64,000 nt of DNA from Mesorhizobium sp. ES1-4 (GCF_020164745.1 NZ_JAIUGV010000005.1:310001-374000); one strand, 5' to 3'; shown: positions 52,826 through 62,774, counted from the first letter of the stretch. Notes: generated by a model from the sequence alone, not told the origin. Made by a program: numbers and translations.

Positions 52826-53197
52826 ATGGCAAAGCTTCTGATCGTCGAGGACGATGAGTCCGTCCGCACCCTGGCAGCCCGCGCGCTCGAACGCGCCGGC
52901 CACGCAATCGATATCGCCGCCGATGGCGCTCAAGGGCTTTCGTTGATCCGCGCCGCAAAGGGCGGTTACGATCTCGTCGTCTCGGACATTCGCATGCCGG
53001 AGATGGACGGTATCGAGATGGCGGTTGCCGCCGCCGCGCTTTTCCCGGCGATGAAGATCATGCTGATGACCGGCTATGCGGACCAGCGCGAGCGTGCCGA
53101 GGAATTGGACGGCATCATTCTCGACGTCGTGCAGAAGCCGTTCACGCTGGCCGAGATCCGTTCACGCGTGGACAAGGCGCTGATCTGCTTCGCCTGA
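52826..53197 (+). CDS. cpdR: cell-cycle response regulator CpdR
   Basis: 123 residues, a single receiver domain without an output domain, from ATG 52826 (MAKLLIVEDDESVRTLAARA). The phosphoacceptor is Asp54 in VVSDIRMPEMDG, the conserved Thr lies in LLMTGYADQRERA and the Lys in VVQKPF. CpdR, phosphorylated through CckA-ChpT, controls ClpXP localisation and cell-cycle proteolysis in Caulobacter and rhizobia. Identification rests on the characteristic MTGYADQRERA stretch and the hpt neighbourhood. The stop abuts the convergent EamA gene. Confidence 0.88.
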   Translation: MAKLLIVEDDESVRTLAARALERAGHAIDIAADGAQGLSLIRAAKGGYDLVVSDIRMPEMDGIEMAVAAAALFPAMKIMLMTGYADQRERAEELDGIILDVVQKPFTLAEIRSRVDKALICFA

Positions 53198-54145
53198 TCA
53201 GGCTGGATCCCCGGCGGCAAGCACGGGCATTGCGCTCTTGCGCCGCTCGGTCTTGAGCGCCAGCAGGCCTGCGCCGATGATGAGCGCCGCGCCGATCACG
53301 GTCGTCGAGCGCGGGATCTCGGCGAAGAACAGGAACCCCCACAGCGGCGACCACAGGATGCCAGTATATTCGAAGGTGGCGACGCGGTTGGCCGGCGCCA
53401 GCCGGTAGCCTTGCGAGAGCAGGATCATGCCGGCCGAGGCGACGAAGCCGCACGCCGCCATCTTGAGGAAATCCGGCAGTGTCGGCCAGAACCAAGGCCG
53501 CACCAGGAATTCAAGGCTCGGGTGGACGGCGTGGGTTATGCCGGCGAGGTGGAACATGCCGGCAACCACGGCCGCGCCGGTCAGATAGGCGCCGTTCTGG
53601 TAGAAGGCCATCACCGTGGAGGATTCGGTGTCGCCGATCTTGCGGGCCATCAATTGCGAAAAGCCGTAGAGCACGGCCGAGCCCAGCGACAGCAAGGCCG
53701 CCCAGTCGAACAGTCCGGCGCCGGGGCGCAGCATGACCAGGACACCAAACATGCCGATCAGAACCGTTGCCAGCGTCTGCCAGGAAACCCGCTCGCCGAG
53801 ATAGGGACCGGCCATCGCCATGATGCAGAGCGGCGCCATGAAATAGAGCGCCACGGCGTCGGCAAGCGGCAGGGCGGCGATGGCCAGATAATAGATCGTG
53901 TAGGACGAGAACTGGATGAAGGCGCGCATCGTCAGCATGCCGAAGCGCCGCGAAAGGATGGCGCGGAGTCCGACATCGGCATGGACGAGAACAATCAGGA
54001 TCGGCAGGGCGACGAACGAACGGATCGCCATTACCTCGGTCACGGGATAGCCGCTCGAAACGGCTTTGACGAGCGGGTCCTGCAGCGAAAAGACCAGCAC
54101 GCCCAGGCACAGGCTCAGGATGCCGCGCACCATCCTATTCTGCAT
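53198..54145 (-). CDS. EamA/DMT-family transporter
   Basis: 315 residues with ten hydrophobic segments arranged as two EamA repeats; the N-terminal half includes FSLQDPLVKAVSSGYP and AVALYFMAPLC, the second half AVLYGFSQLMARKIG and LLSQGYRLAPANRVATFEYT. ATG 54145 is chosen (54133 also possible); a longer frame to 54346 lies in non-family sequence. It is an inner-membrane metabolite carrier of unknown substrate. It is divergent from a LysR gene, which may regulate it. Confidence 0.87.
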   Translation of the reverse strand: MQNRMVRGILSLCLGVLVFSLQDPLVKAVSSGYPVTEVMAIRSFVALPILIVLVHADVGLRAILSRRFGMLTMRAFIQFSSYTIYYLAIAALPLADAVALYFMAPLCIMAMAGPYLGERVSWQTLATVLIGMFGVLVMLRPGAGLFDWAALLSLGSAVLYGFSQLMARKIGDTESSTVMAFYQNGAYLTGAAVVAGMFHLAGITHAVHPSLEFLVRPWFWPTLPDFLKMAACGFVASAGMILLSQGYRLAPANRVATFEYTGILWSPLWGFLFFAEIPRSTTVIGAALIIGAGLLALKTERRKSAMPVLAAGDPA

Positions 54146-54357
54146 CCGCGTTCGGGCTCCCGCGCATAGATCCGGCGACCCTCTCCAGACCAAAAAGAAC
54201 CCGCCACCGTTTTCGGGCAGCGGGTACGAGTGAGGACTCTCTGATCGGTCCGCAGCCGATTTCGCGGCTGCATATCCAATGGGTGAGGCGACTATCGGAC
54301 AGCGTTTGACATGTTGCAAACGAATTGGAATGATGCCAGCAATCAAATTTGCTTATG

Positions 54358-55224
54358 ATGGATTCCATGCGGCTAACCCTCGACAGCGATCTCCTGCGCA
54401 CCTTCGTGGCCATCGCCGAGGCCGGCAATTTCACCAGGGCCGCCGAGCAGGCCGGTCGCACCCAGTCCGCCGTGTCGATGCAGATGAAGAAGCTCGAAGA
54501 GCTGGTTGGCGACAGCCTGTTCGAGCGTGGTTCACGCGGTGTCGCACTGACGCGGCGTGGCGGCGAACTCATCATCAATGCCCGCCGCATCGTCTCGCTG
54601 CTCGATGAAACGGCGGCGTCGATGGCGGCGGCGCCGCTCGGCGGGCCGGTGCGGATCGGCATTCCGGAAGAATATGGCCATGCCATCCTGTCGCGCGCGC
54701 TTGGCGCATTTTCGAAGCGCCATCCAAAGGTTGAAGTCACGGTGCGCTACGCCCATTCGTGGGCTCAAGTTGCGGCGCTCGCCGCCGGCGAACTCGATCT
54801 CGCGGTGGTCTTCGAATGGCAGGACCTTTCCGGCGGGGAGGTGCTGATGCACGACCCAACCGTGTGGGTGACGTCGAACCTGCATCACATGCACGAGGAA
54901 CAGCCGCTGCCGATCGCGCTCTACAACCGCGCCGGCTGGTGCAAGGACTTCGCCATCAAATCGCTGGAGCAGCGCGGTCTCGCCTATCGCGTCGCCTATA
55001 CCAGCGACACCAATGGCGGCCTGAAGCTTGCCGTCACCTCAGGCCTGGCTATCGCGCCGATTTCGCGCAGCAACATTCCGGCGGATTGCCGCGAACTCAC
55101 TGCCGCGGACGGGTTCGGCGACATCGATTCCTCCAATGTGGTGATGCACCGCAACCCGACTGCGTCAGGCGAGGCGATCGACGGCATGCAGGAGGCGATC
55201 CGCGAGGCGTTCGTCAACAGATAG
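54358..55224 (+). CDS. LysR-family transcriptional regulator
   Basis: 288 residues from ATG 54358 (a tandem ATG lies at 54355, another at 54367). The N-terminal HTH runs LLRTFVAIAEAGNFTRAAEQ with SAVSMQMKKLEELVGDSLFE, followed by a substrate-binding domain (90-285). It is divergent from the EamA transporter gene, with 212 bases between, the classic layout of a LysR regulator and its exporter target. No effector can be deduced. Confidence 0.88.
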   Translation: MDSMRLTLDSDLLRTFVAIAEAGNFTRAAEQAGRTQSAVSMQMKKLEELVGDSLFERGSRGVALTRRGGELIINARRIVSLLDETAASMAAAPLGGPVRIGIPEEYGHAILSRALGAFSKRHPKVEVTVRYAHSWAQVAALAAGELDLAVVFEWQDLSGGEVLMHDPTVWVTSNLHHMHEEQPLPIALYNRAGWCKDFAIKSLEQRGLAYRVAYTSDTNGGLKLAVTSGLAIAPISRSNIPADCRELTAADGFGDIDSSNVVMHRNPTASGEAIDGMQEAIREAFVNR

Positions 55225-55271
55225 GTCCAACCCACCGCGTCATAGGCGTCGCCGGTTGCTTCCGCCGCTTA

Positions 55272-57863
55272 CTATTTCAGCTCCAGCAGCCGTTCCAGAT
55301 AGCTGCGTTCGATGTCCGGGCTGAGTGCATTGCCGAGCCGCTTGCGAATCGCTTCCAGGATCTGGCGGGCGCGCTGGACGTCGATCTCGTCGGGCACTTT
55401 CACCGAATCGCCGAAATCGGGGCCTTCGCTGGCGCGCGGCCGGCCGAGCGGGTCACGGTCGGCGTTCTGCTGACGACCGCCTTCCTGGCTGCCGCCCCGA
55501 TCGCCCTGCATGGCCTGCATCTGCTTCATCATGTCCTTGGCGCCCTTGCGCAGCGCCTCGAGCGCGCGGCCCTGGTGGCCGACGGCCTCGTCGCCCTGAC
55601 CTTCGCCAAGCGCCTGCTCGGCGCTGCCCATGGACTTGCCGGCCTCGCCAAATCCTTCATTGGGCTCCATGCCCATGCCTTCGAGACCCTTCTTCAGCTG
55701 TTCGAGATCGCTCTTCAGCTGGCCCTGGCCTTCCTGCAACTGCTTCAGCGCATCGGCGAATTCCTGCGGCGTCATCGGCTTCGGCCCGGCGAGCGGATCG
55801 CGGTCCTGCCCAGCGCCTGGCTTGTTCTGGTCGCCGCCGCCCTGGCCAAGCTGCTCGTCGCGGTTTTCGCCACGCTGGCGCTCGCCGCGCTGCATCTGGT
55901 CCATGCGGAAGGTGTCGTTCATCATCTCCTGCTGGCGCCGCAGGATCTCGCCGAGCTTGTCCATCTGCTGGCGCATCTGGCTGTCCTGCTCACCGCCCTG
56001 CTGCTGGCGGCCGGCCTGGAGGTTGTTCATCATGTCCTGCAACTGCGACAGCAATTGCTGGGCCTTGTCGCGATCACCCGACTTCGCCAGGTTCTCGATC
56101 TGGTCCATCATGCGGTCAATGTCGCTCTGGCGCAGTTCCTGGCCGTTCTGCTGCATCCGCGGCGCGTTCGGGTTCTGCTTGGCGCGTTCGGCGAATTCCC
56201 GCAGGAACTGGTTCATCGCCTCGCGCAGTTCCTTCATCGCCTTCTCGATCTCGGCGTCGCTGGCGCCGTTCTTGATCGCGTCCTGCAGCGCCTGTTGCGC
56301 CTGGCGCAGCCGCTTCTCGGCGGCCGAGAGGTTGCCCTCCTCGATGCCGAGCGCGATCTCCCAGAGATAGGCGACCTCGTCGCGCAACTGATCGTCGTTC
56401 CCGGCCAGCTTCAGCCGGCTCATCGCGCTCATGATGGCGAGGTAGTGGGCCATGTTGTCGAACGTGTCCTCGGGCCGCAGCGTGATGGCGTCCATCAAGT
56501 CGAGCACGCGCGGTTTGGCATTGGCATCGAGCGCAAGCAGGCGGCGCTGTTCGATGATCGCGCGCGCCAGCGGGTTGCCGAACGGCCGCTCGGGCATCAC
56601 GAGCGTCTTGGTCTCGCTCGACGCGGTGTGTCCGGCGTCGTCGGTGGCGACCAGCGTCAGCTTGATGCTGTTGCCGGCCCAGACATGCTCGGTCAGATCC
56701 TTCGTGGTCCTGGCGGCATTCGACTTGCCGCCGCGGCGCGGCAGTGTCAGCGGCATGTCGGGCGCACCATAGAGCGGACGCGCACCGGGCGCCTGCGGAT
56801 CGGCCAATGCGAAGACCGCCTTGGCGGTCGCGGCGCCGTAGTCGTCATCGATCTGGTAGTTGAGTTCGAAGGCGCCGTTGGCGGCGCGCTTGGGCTCGCC
56901 GACGAAGCGGATCCGCGGCGGCTTGTCAGGGCTCACGGCGAAGGCCCAGCGGCCAAGCTGATCCCCTCCCGATTTCAGCGTCAGCGTGCCGTCGCCGGTC
57001 AGCTTGCCGGTGAATTGGCGCACCTTGGACGGCGCCGGGCTCGCGGCCGGTTTGGCCACGGCGGCGGCTTGCGGGTCGGCCGGGTCGATGGCGCGCGTGT
57101 TGCCGTCCTTGTCGGCATAGGCAAGCGTTTCCTCGCCCGAACCTCCGGTGACACGCAAGGAGACGTCGCTACCCTCGGGGACCTGGAAAGTTGGCGTCGC
57201 CTGGTTGGCGTCCGCGGTCAGGAAGATCGGCGGCTTGCCGGTGTAGGTCGGCGGCGTCACCCAGGCGTCGATGCGCGGCGGCACGGTGTCGAGCATGCCG
57301 TGCGCGCGGAACCCATCGCTCAGCCTGCCACCGGTCGGCCCGAAGGAGAACGCAAAGGCGGTGACGAGCAGGAGTGCCGCTACGGCGCGCAGTCCCCAAG
57401 GGTCGCGCTCCGGCACGCGCGTGCGCGGCAGGTCGGCACCGAGGCTGTCGAGCTTTCCAGCCATGCGCTTCTGGTGCTCGCGCCAGAGCGCCTGCGAGAA
57501 ACTGCTTTCCTGGCCGCTGGGCCGGTCGCTCTGCACCTGTACCGGGCTGTGCGGCAGTTTATTGGCGGCTTCGATGCGGCGATCGACCTCGGCGGCGCCG
57601 GGCATGCGGAAAAAGCGCAGCGGATAGAGCGCGGCCAGCCCTGCCAGGCCGAACACGGCGACAAGGCCGATGCGTGCCACATTCGGCAGCCGGGGGAAAA
57701 TGCCGAACCAGGAGGCGCTGAGGAACAGGCAGGCGACAACAATGAGCGGGAGCAGCAGCGGCCAGCCGCGCTCGACCATCATAGAAATCCGCGTCGCCAC
57801 CCGGCTCATGGCCAGGCGTCCGGCCAGGCCGCGAACGTCGCTGAAGATGGGTCGTTGCGTCAT
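55272..57863 (-). CDS. TIGR02302 family large membrane protein
   Basis: 863 residues. Two hydrophobic segments near 33-55 and 60-80 and a third near 157-176 are followed by a periplasmic region with an Ig-like segment (RIDAWVTPPTYTGKPPIFL). The last 350 residues are coiled-coil-like and extremely rich in Gln, Met, Arg and Gly (QDMMNNLQAGRQQQGGEQ, MQAMQGDRGGSQEGGRQQN). This architecture matches TIGR02302, an alphaproteobacterial family of unknown function. It ends the minus-strand group that includes the argH-lptM-lysA genes and the PLP enzyme gene. Confidence 0.9.
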   Translation of the reverse strand: MTQRPIFSDVRGLAGRLAMSRVATRISMMVERGWPLLLPLIVVACLFLSASWFGIFPRLPNVARIGLVAVFGLAGLAALYPLRFFRMPGAAEVDRRIEAANKLPHSPVQVQSDRPSGQESSFSQALWREHQKRMAGKLDSLGADLPRTRVPERDPWGLRAVAALLLVTAFAFSFGPTGGRLSDGFRAHGMLDTVPPRIDAWVTPPTYTGKPPIFLTADANQATPTFQVPEGSDVSLRVTGGSGEETLAYADKDGNTRAIDPADPQAAAVAKPAASPAPSKVRQFTGKLTGDGTLTLKSGGDQLGRWAFAVSPDKPPRIRFVGEPKRAANGAFELNYQIDDDYGAATAKAVFALADPQAPGARPLYGAPDMPLTLPRRGGKSNAARTTKDLTEHVWAGNSIKLTLVATDDAGHTASSETKTLVMPERPFGNPLARAIIEQRRLLALDANAKPRVLDLMDAITLRPEDTFDNMAHYLAIMSAMSRLKLAGNDDQLRDEVAYLWEIALGIEEGNLSAAEKRLRQAQQALQDAIKNGASDAEIEKAMKELREAMNQFLREFAERAKQNPNAPRMQQNGQELRQSDIDRMMDQIENLAKSGDRDKAQQLLSQLQDMMNNLQAGRQQQGGEQDSQMRQQMDKLGEILRRQQEMMNDTFRMDQMQRGERQRGENRDEQLGQGGGDQNKPGAGQDRDPLAGPKPMTPQEFADALKQLQEGQGQLKSDLEQLKKGLEGMGMEPNEGFGEAGKSMGSAEQALGEGQGDEAVGHQGRALEALRKGAKDMMKQMQAMQGDRGGSQEGGRQQNADRDPLGRPRASEGPDFGDSVKVPDEIDVQRARQILEAIRKRLGNALSPDIERSYLERLLELK

Positions 57864-58027
57864 CGGCCCTTCCTAAAGCCTTTCCCATCCTGAAAGGATA
57901 GGATCGGCCTCATCTCTTTGAGTGAGGCGGGGCAGGATAGCCCAAGCCTCACGACTCGAAGAATACCAGCAAACACGGCAAAGGCGAGGCGGTTCGGGAA
58001 AACGTGAAGCCAGCCGAATGGTTGCAA

Positions 58028-58969
58028 TCAGAAATTGGCGGGGTTCGCGTTGGCGCCACAGACCAGCACGGCGACCCGTTCGCCCGAAGCCGGCATGTAG
58101 CGGCCTGACAGGATCGCGGCGAAGGCGGCGGCACCGCCTGGTTCCGAGATGATGCGCACGCGGTTCCAGAGCGCCTTCTGGGCGGCGATGATGTCGTCGT
58201 CGCTGACCAGGATGGAACGCTCTACGAAGGCCTCGGCTATCGGGAACATCATCTCGCCGACGCGTTTTGGCGCCAGCGAATCCGCGGCGACCCCTTCCGC
58301 TGGCGCGTCGACGGGGTGACCGGCCTCCAAGGCGCGATGAAGCGTCGGCGCGCCTTCGGGTTCGACGGCGACGATGCGGATGCGGCCGGCATACCAGGCG
58401 GCGATGCCGCCGATCAGACCGCCGCCGCCGACGGCGATCAGCAGCGTATCGATGTCAGGCAGATCGCTTTCGATTTCGAGCCCGAGCGTGCCCTGGCCGA
58501 CCAGCGTTTCCTCCTGGTTGAAGGCGTGAATCTGCAAGGCGCCGGTCTCCTCGGCGAAACGTTCGCTGGCAGCGAGCGCCTCGGCATAGCGGGCGCCGCC
58601 GACGACGAGGTCGGCGCCATAGCCGCGAATGCGGTCCAGCTTGGCTTGCGGGCTCACTTCGGGAACGAAGATGGTCGCCTTGTGGCCAAGCCGCATGGCG
58701 GCGTAGGCAACGGCGGCGCCATGGTTGCCGCCCGATGCGGCGACGACCCCGGCCTCGGGAACCGGCCGCTCCAAAAGATTGGTGAAGGCGCCGCGTGCCT
58801 TGAACGAGCCGGAATGCTGCAGGCATTCGAGCTTGAGGTCGACCGCCATTGGTGGCCGGTCGAAGTCGGCCATATCGACGCGCAGCACCGGCGTGTGCCT
58901 GATATAGGGGCGGATGCGCGGTTCCATCGCGGCGATGCGTTCGCGTGTGACGGATTTGCCCTGCGACAT
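58028..58969 (-). CDS. threonine-dehydratase-like PLP enzyme
   Basis: 313 residues from ATG 58969. Fold-type II PLP features are present: the Schiff-base lysine is Lys57 in SGSFKARGA, the substrate loop ASGGNHGAA is at 78-86, and the phosphate-binding GGGGLIGG at 181-188. It resembles IlvA/TdcB or serine/threonine dehydratases without a C-terminal ACT domain, so a catabolic or racemase-type role is likely. It lies 28 bases downstream of lysA on the same strand. Confidence 0.87.
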   Translation of the reverse strand: MSQGKSVTRERIAAMEPRIRPYIRHTPVLRVDMADFDRPPMAVDLKLECLQHSGSFKARGAFTNLLERPVPEAGVVAASGGNHGAAVAYAAMRLGHKATIFVPEVSPQAKLDRIRGYGADLVVGGARYAEALAASERFAEETGALQIHAFNQEETLVGQGTLGLEIESDLPDIDTLLIAVGGGGLIGGIAAWYAGRIRIVAVEPEGAPTLHRALEAGHPVDAPAEGVAADSLAPKRVGEMMFPIAEAFVERSILVSDDDIIAAQKALWNRVRIISEPGGAAAFAAILSGRYMPASGERVAVLVCGANANPANF

Positions 58970-58997
58970 GACTTCGTCCCCGTATCGAGTTTGCGGC

Positions 58998-60266
58998 CTA
59001 TGCAAGCCAGTCCGGCACCGAATCCAACCCGATCAGCTCGTCATAGGTCAGGCGCGAACGCACGACATGGAAACGGTCGCCGTCGACCAGCACCTCCGGC
59101 ACCAGCAGGCGGGTGTTGTAGGTGCCGGCCTGGACCGCGCCATAAGCGCCGGCGGTGAAGACAGCAACTAGATCGCCCGCTTTCAGCCTGGGCAGGTCGC
59201 GGTCGAGGCCGAGATAATCGCCAGTCTCGCAGACCTGGCCGACCACGTCGACCGTCATGCGCGGCGTGTCGGCCGGTGGCTGCACGACCGGCTTGATCTC
59301 GTGGAAGGCATCGTAGAGCGTCGGCCGGATCAGGTCGTTCATTGCAGCGTCGACGACCAGAAAATTCTTGGCGTCGCCTTCCTTCACGAAAATCACTTCC
59401 GAGACCAGGATGCCGGCGTTGCCGACGATCAGCCGGCCCGGCTCGAACATCACTTTCAGTCCGAGCTTGGTGACATGCTTGCGCACGATCTGGGCATAGG
59501 CGTCAGGCAAGGGGGGCGGGTTGTTATCGACGCGGTAGGGAATGCCGAGGCCGCCGCCGAGATCGACATGCTCGATGGCATGGCCGTCGCCGCGCAGCGC
59601 GCCGACCAGGTCGACCAGCAGGGCGAAGGCGTCGTCGAAAGGCTGCAGTTCGGTGATCTGGCTGCCGATATGGGTGTCGATGCCTGTGACTTTGATGCCG
59701 GGAAGCGTTGCCGCGCGGGCATAGACCTGGCGCGCCCGCTGCCACGGAATACCGAACTTGTTCTCGGCCTTGCCGGTCGAGATCTTCTTGTGTGTCCTGG
59801 CGTCGACATCGGGATTGATGCGCAGCGAGACCGGCGCCACCTTGCCCAGGGCGGCGGCGCGGGCCGACAGGAGTTCGAGTTCCGGCTCGGACTCGACGTT
59901 GAAGCAAAGGATGCCGGCTTCGAGCGCAAAGTCCATTTCACGCGCCGTCTTGCCGACACCGGAAAACAGGATCTTGCCGGCCGGGACGCCGGCGGCCAGC
60001 GCCCGGCGCAACTCGCCTTCCGAGACCACGTCGGCGCCGGCGCCGAGCCTGGCCAAGGTCCGCAGCACCGCCTGGTTGGAATTGGCCTTCATGGCGTAGC
60101 AGACCAGCGCGTCGAGCCCGGCAAAGGCCTCGGCGAAGACACGGTAGTGCCTGGTCAGCGTCGCCGTCGAATAGCAGTAGAACGGCGTGCCGACCTGCTT
60201 CGCGATGTCGGGGATCGCGACGTCTTCGGCATGCAGCACGCCGTCGCGGTAGTCGAAATGGTTCAC
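58998..60266 (-). CDS. lysA: diaminopimelate decarboxylase
   Basis: 422 residues. The PLP lysine is Lys60 in CYAMKANSNQAVLR; further alanine-racemase-fold signatures include the HIGSQITEL segment, DLGGGLGIPY, and the C-terminal CETGDYLGLDRDLP with the active-site Cys. It converts meso-diaminopimelate to lysine in the last step of lysine biosynthesis. It forms the conserved argH-lptM-lysA unit: lptM ends 68 bases upstream. Confidence 0.95.
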   Translation of the reverse strand: MNHFDYRDGVLHAEDVAIPDIAKQVGTPFYCYSTATLTRHYRVFAEAFAGLDALVCYAMKANSNQAVLRTLARLGAGADVVSEGELRRALAAGVPAGKILFSGVGKTAREMDFALEAGILCFNVESEPELELLSARAAALGKVAPVSLRINPDVDARTHKKISTGKAENKFGIPWQRARQVYARAATLPGIKVTGIDTHIGSQITELQPFDDAFALLVDLVGALRGDGHAIEHVDLGGGLGIPYRVDNNPPPLPDAYAQIVRKHVTKLGLKVMFEPGRLIVGNAGILVSEVIFVKEGDAKNFLVVDAAMNDLIRPTLYDAFHEIKPVVQPPADTPRMTVDVVGQVCETGDYLGLDRDLPRLKAGDLVAVFTAGAYGAVQAGTYNTRLLVPEVLVDGDRFHVVRSRLTYDELIGLDSVPDWLA

Positions 60267-60334
60267 GAGAGTGATTCCGGAAGTTGGAGCACATTGAGAT
60301 CGGATTTAGGAAACCAAACCCGGCCTCATCGGCT

Positions 60335-60541
60335 TTAGATCAGCGGATCGAGGATGAACTTCTTGTCCTTGACCGGTTTTTCCGGTTCTGGCGGCAAAGG
60401 CTGTTTCGCCTTTTCGGCATCCTTGCGCGCCTGGACGGCCGCCTCGTAGGGCGTGTCGAGACCGGCCTTGCGGCCGCAGGCGGTCACGGAGGCAAGCGCC
60501 GCAAGCAGCGTCAGCGTTACCAAAATCCTGCTTCCGGTCAT
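60335..60541 (-). CDS. lptM: small lipoprotein, LptM-like
   Basis: 68 residues. The signal sequence MTGSRILVTLTLLAALASV ends in a lipobox with the acylated cysteine at 22 (TACGRKAGLDTP). The CGRKG-type segment followed by a Pro-rich tail (PLPPEPEKPVKDKKFILDP) is the pattern of LptM/YifL lipoproteins, which help LptD oxidative folding in the outer membrane of enterobacteria. Its place between argH and lysA is the usual one in alphaproteobacteria. Confidence 0.85.
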   Translation of the reverse strand: MTGSRILVTLTLLAALASVTACGRKAGLDTPYEAAVQARKDAEKAKQPLPPEPEKPVKDKKFILDPLI

Positions 60542-60605
60542 CGATCCATCCGTCTGAAACTTTTGCCAGCCGCCGCTTTTAGCCGAGTTCTAAACCTATT
60601 GCACC

Positions 60606-60656
60606 CCGGATATTGCCGATCGCATTATCCGGGATATTGCTGATCGCAATATCCCG
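60606..60656. repeat. two tandem palindromic units after argH
   Basis: Unit A (60606-60630, CCGGATATTGCCGATCGCAT followed by TATCC) is an imperfect palindrome; unit B (60631-60655) is a perfect one with arms GGGATATTGC and GCAATATCCC around TGATC. The two are about 80 per cent alike. They lie between the argH stop and lptM and could end or stabilise the argH mRNA, or bind a protein. No T tract follows on the minus strand. Confidence 0.7.
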
Positions 60657-60658
60657 CG

Positions 60659-62059
60659 TCACGCCTTGGCGAGACGCTTTTTCCAAGAGCGTATCTGCTT
60701 GCGCACCTCCGACGGCGCGGTGCCGCCGAAGCTGGTGCGGCTCTTGATCGAATTCTGCACCGCAAGCACCGAGAAAATGTCGGACGTGATGCCGGGGTTG
60801 ATCGATTGCAGATCCTCCAGCGAAAGCTTCTCCAGGCTGACCTTCTTGTCTTCCGCCAGTGCCACCGCGCGGCCGGTGACATGATGCGCCTCGCGGAACG
60901 GCAGGCCCAAAGTGCGCACCAGCCAGTCGGCGAGGTCGGTGGCGGTGGCGTGGCCGGAGCCGGCGGCCTTCTTCATGGCGGCCGCATTGACGGTCATGTC
61001 CGCGACCATGCCAGTCATCGCCGCCATCATCAGATCGAGCGTCTCGGCGGCGTCGAACACCGATTCCTTGTCTTCCTGCATGTCCTTGCCATAGGTCAAA
61101 GGCATGCCCTTCATCACCGTCAGCAGGCCGACCAGATGGCCGTTGACGCGTCCGGTCTTGCCGCGCACCAGTTCGGCGGCGTCGGGGTTCTTCTTCTGCG
61201 GCATGATCGAGGAGCCGGTGGAGAAACTATCCGACAGCCTGATGAAGCCGAATTGGGGCGTCGACCAGATGATGATCTCCTCGGCCAGCCGCGACAGGTG
61301 CGTGGCGCAGATCGCGGCCATGGCGAGGAACTCCAGCGCGAAATCGCGGTCGGAGACGCTGTCCAGCGAATTGCGCATCGGCTCGCGGAAGCCGAGGGCC
61401 CTGGCGGTCTGGTGGCGGTCGATCGGGAAGCTGGTGCCGGCAAGGGCGGCGGCGCCGAGCGGGCTCTCGTCCATGCGTTCGATCGCATCGCGCACGCGCG
61501 ACAAGTCGCGCGAAAACATCTCGACATAGGCCATGCAATGATGGCCGAAGGTCACCGGCTGTGCCGCCTGCATATGGGTAAAGCCCGGCATGACGGTCGC
61601 CGCATGTTCCTCGGCCCGTTCAAGCAGCGCCGTCATCAAGCCTTTCAACGCCTCGGCGACGCGAAAGCACTCGTCCTTGACCCAGAGCCGCAGATCCACC
61701 GCGACCTGGTCGTTGCGCGAGCGGGCGGTGTGCAATCGGCCGGCGGCCGGGCCGATCAGGTCGGCAAGCCGAGCCTCGACATTCATGTGGATGTCTTCCA
61801 GCTTCGTCGAAAACTCCAAGCTGCCGGCTTCGATCTCTTTCAAGATCGTGTTCAGCCCGTGAGCGATTTTTTCTTGATCAGCCGCCGAAATAATGCCCGT
61901 TTGCGCCAGCATCTCGCTATGGGCGATCGAGCCTCTTATGTCCTGCGCATAGAGTTTGCGGTCGAACGAGATCGACGCGTTGATCGCTTCCATGATCGCG
62001 GCCGGACCCGAGGCAAATCGTCCGCCCCACATCTGGTTGCTGGTCTTCTTGTCGCTCAT
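60659..62059 (-). CDS. argH: argininosuccinate lyase
   Basis: 466 residues from ATG 62059 ([20 protein letters not shown]). The fumarase-superfamily signature [12 protein letters not shown] and the active-site [14 protein letters not shown] are intact; length is normal. It releases arginine and fumarate from argininosuccinate in the cytoplasm. Only 34 bases separate its start from that of the divergent tlpA gene, so promoters of the two must overlap one another or the coding regions. lptM and lysA follow downstream. Confidence 0.96.
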   Translation of the reverse strand: MSDKKTSNQMWGGRFASGPAAIMEAINASISFDRKLYAQDIRGSIAHSEMLAQTGIISAADQEKIAHGLNTILKEIEAGSLEFSTKLEDIHMNVEARLADLIGPAAGRLHTARSRNDQVAVDLRLWVKDECFRVAEALKGLMTALLERAEEHAATVMPGFTHMQAAQPVTFGHHCMAYVEMFSRDLSRVRDAIERMDESPLGAAALAGTSFPIDRHQTARALGFREPMRNSLDSVSDRDFALEFLAMAAICATHLSRLAEEIIIWSTPQFGFIRLSDSFSTGSSIMPQKKNPDAAELVRGKTGRVNGHLVGLLTVMKGMPLTYGKDMQEDKESVFDAAETLDLMMAAMTGMVADMTVNAAAMKKAAGSGHATATDLADWLVRTLGLPFREAHHVTGRAVALAEDKKVSLEKLSLEDLQSINPGITSDIFSVLAVQNSIKSRTSFGGTAPSEVRKQIRSWKKRLAKA

Positions 62060-62093
62060 GGCTATAACCCGTGCTTCGGAGCAGTTTGAGAAA

Positions 62094-62774
62094 ATGGCAG
62101 ACGGAAACAGATTTTTCCCGGCATCGCGCCTGATCGTCGCCGCCCTGGTGGCGGGAGCGCTGGCCGGTGCGGTCGCGGTATATGTCAGCGAGAGCCGGTC
62201 TGGCAACAACGCCGCACCCCAGCTGGCGGCCGGCGAAAGCAAGGACGACGTCGCCTGCGCCGCCAAGAGCGACCGCGCCAAGAAGATCGCTGCCGCCGCC
62301 ACCGGCGAGGTCGCAGCACTTTTGCCCGCCGATCCGCCGCAATCCATGAAGAGCCTCGCCTTCAATGGTCCGGACGGCAAGCCGATGACGGTCGCCGATC
62401 ATGCCGGCAAGATGGTGTTGCTCAATCTGTGGGCGACATGGTGCGCGCCATGCCGTGCCGAAATGCCGGCGCTCGATGCGCTGCAGAAGGAGAAAGGCAG
62501 CGACGCCTTTCAGGTCGTCGCCGTCAACGTCGATGCCGGCGACGATGTGAAGCCGAAGAAGTTTCTCGCCGATACCGGCGTGCACACGCTCGGCTACTAC
62601 CGGGATTCGACGATGACGCTGTTCAACGAGCTGAAGACGCGCGGCCTGGCGCTTGGTCTTCCCGTCACCATGCTGATCGATGGCGAAGGCTGCCTGATCG
62701 CTCACATGAACGGCCCCGCCGAATGGTCCGGGCCTGACGCCAAGCGGCTCGTCGACACGGCGCTCGGGTCGTGA
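62094..62774 (+). CDS. tlpA: TlpA-like thioredoxin-family protein
   Basis: 226 residues from ATG 62094. An N-terminal signal anchor (about 11-31) precedes a periplasmic thioredoxin domain with active site WCAPC at 116-120 in [15 protein letters not shown] and the cis-proline [10 protein letters not shown]. TlpA reduces copper-site cysteines during cytochrome oxidase assembly in rhizobia. An in-frame extension upstream to 61956 would run into argH and is rejected. It is divergent from argH, as in other rhizobia. Confidence 0.9.
   Translation: MADGNRFFPASRLIVAALVAGALAGAVAVYVSESRSGNNAAPQLAAGESKDDVACAAKSDRAKKIAAAATGEVAALLPADPPQSMKSLAFNGPDGKPMTVADHAGKMVLLNLWATWCAPCRAEMPALDALQKEKGSDAFQVVAVNVDAGDDVKPKKFLADTGVHTLGYYRDSTMTLFNELKTRGLALGLPVTMLIDGEGCLIAHMNGPAEWSGPDAKRLVDTALGS

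Noticed and set aside
54759..57893. Open frame of more than 1000 codons on the plus strand opposite the TIGR02302 gene
   Set aside because: It is antisense to a recognisable family protein, its own translation is repetitive with no domain, and high GC content produces long shadow frames of this type.
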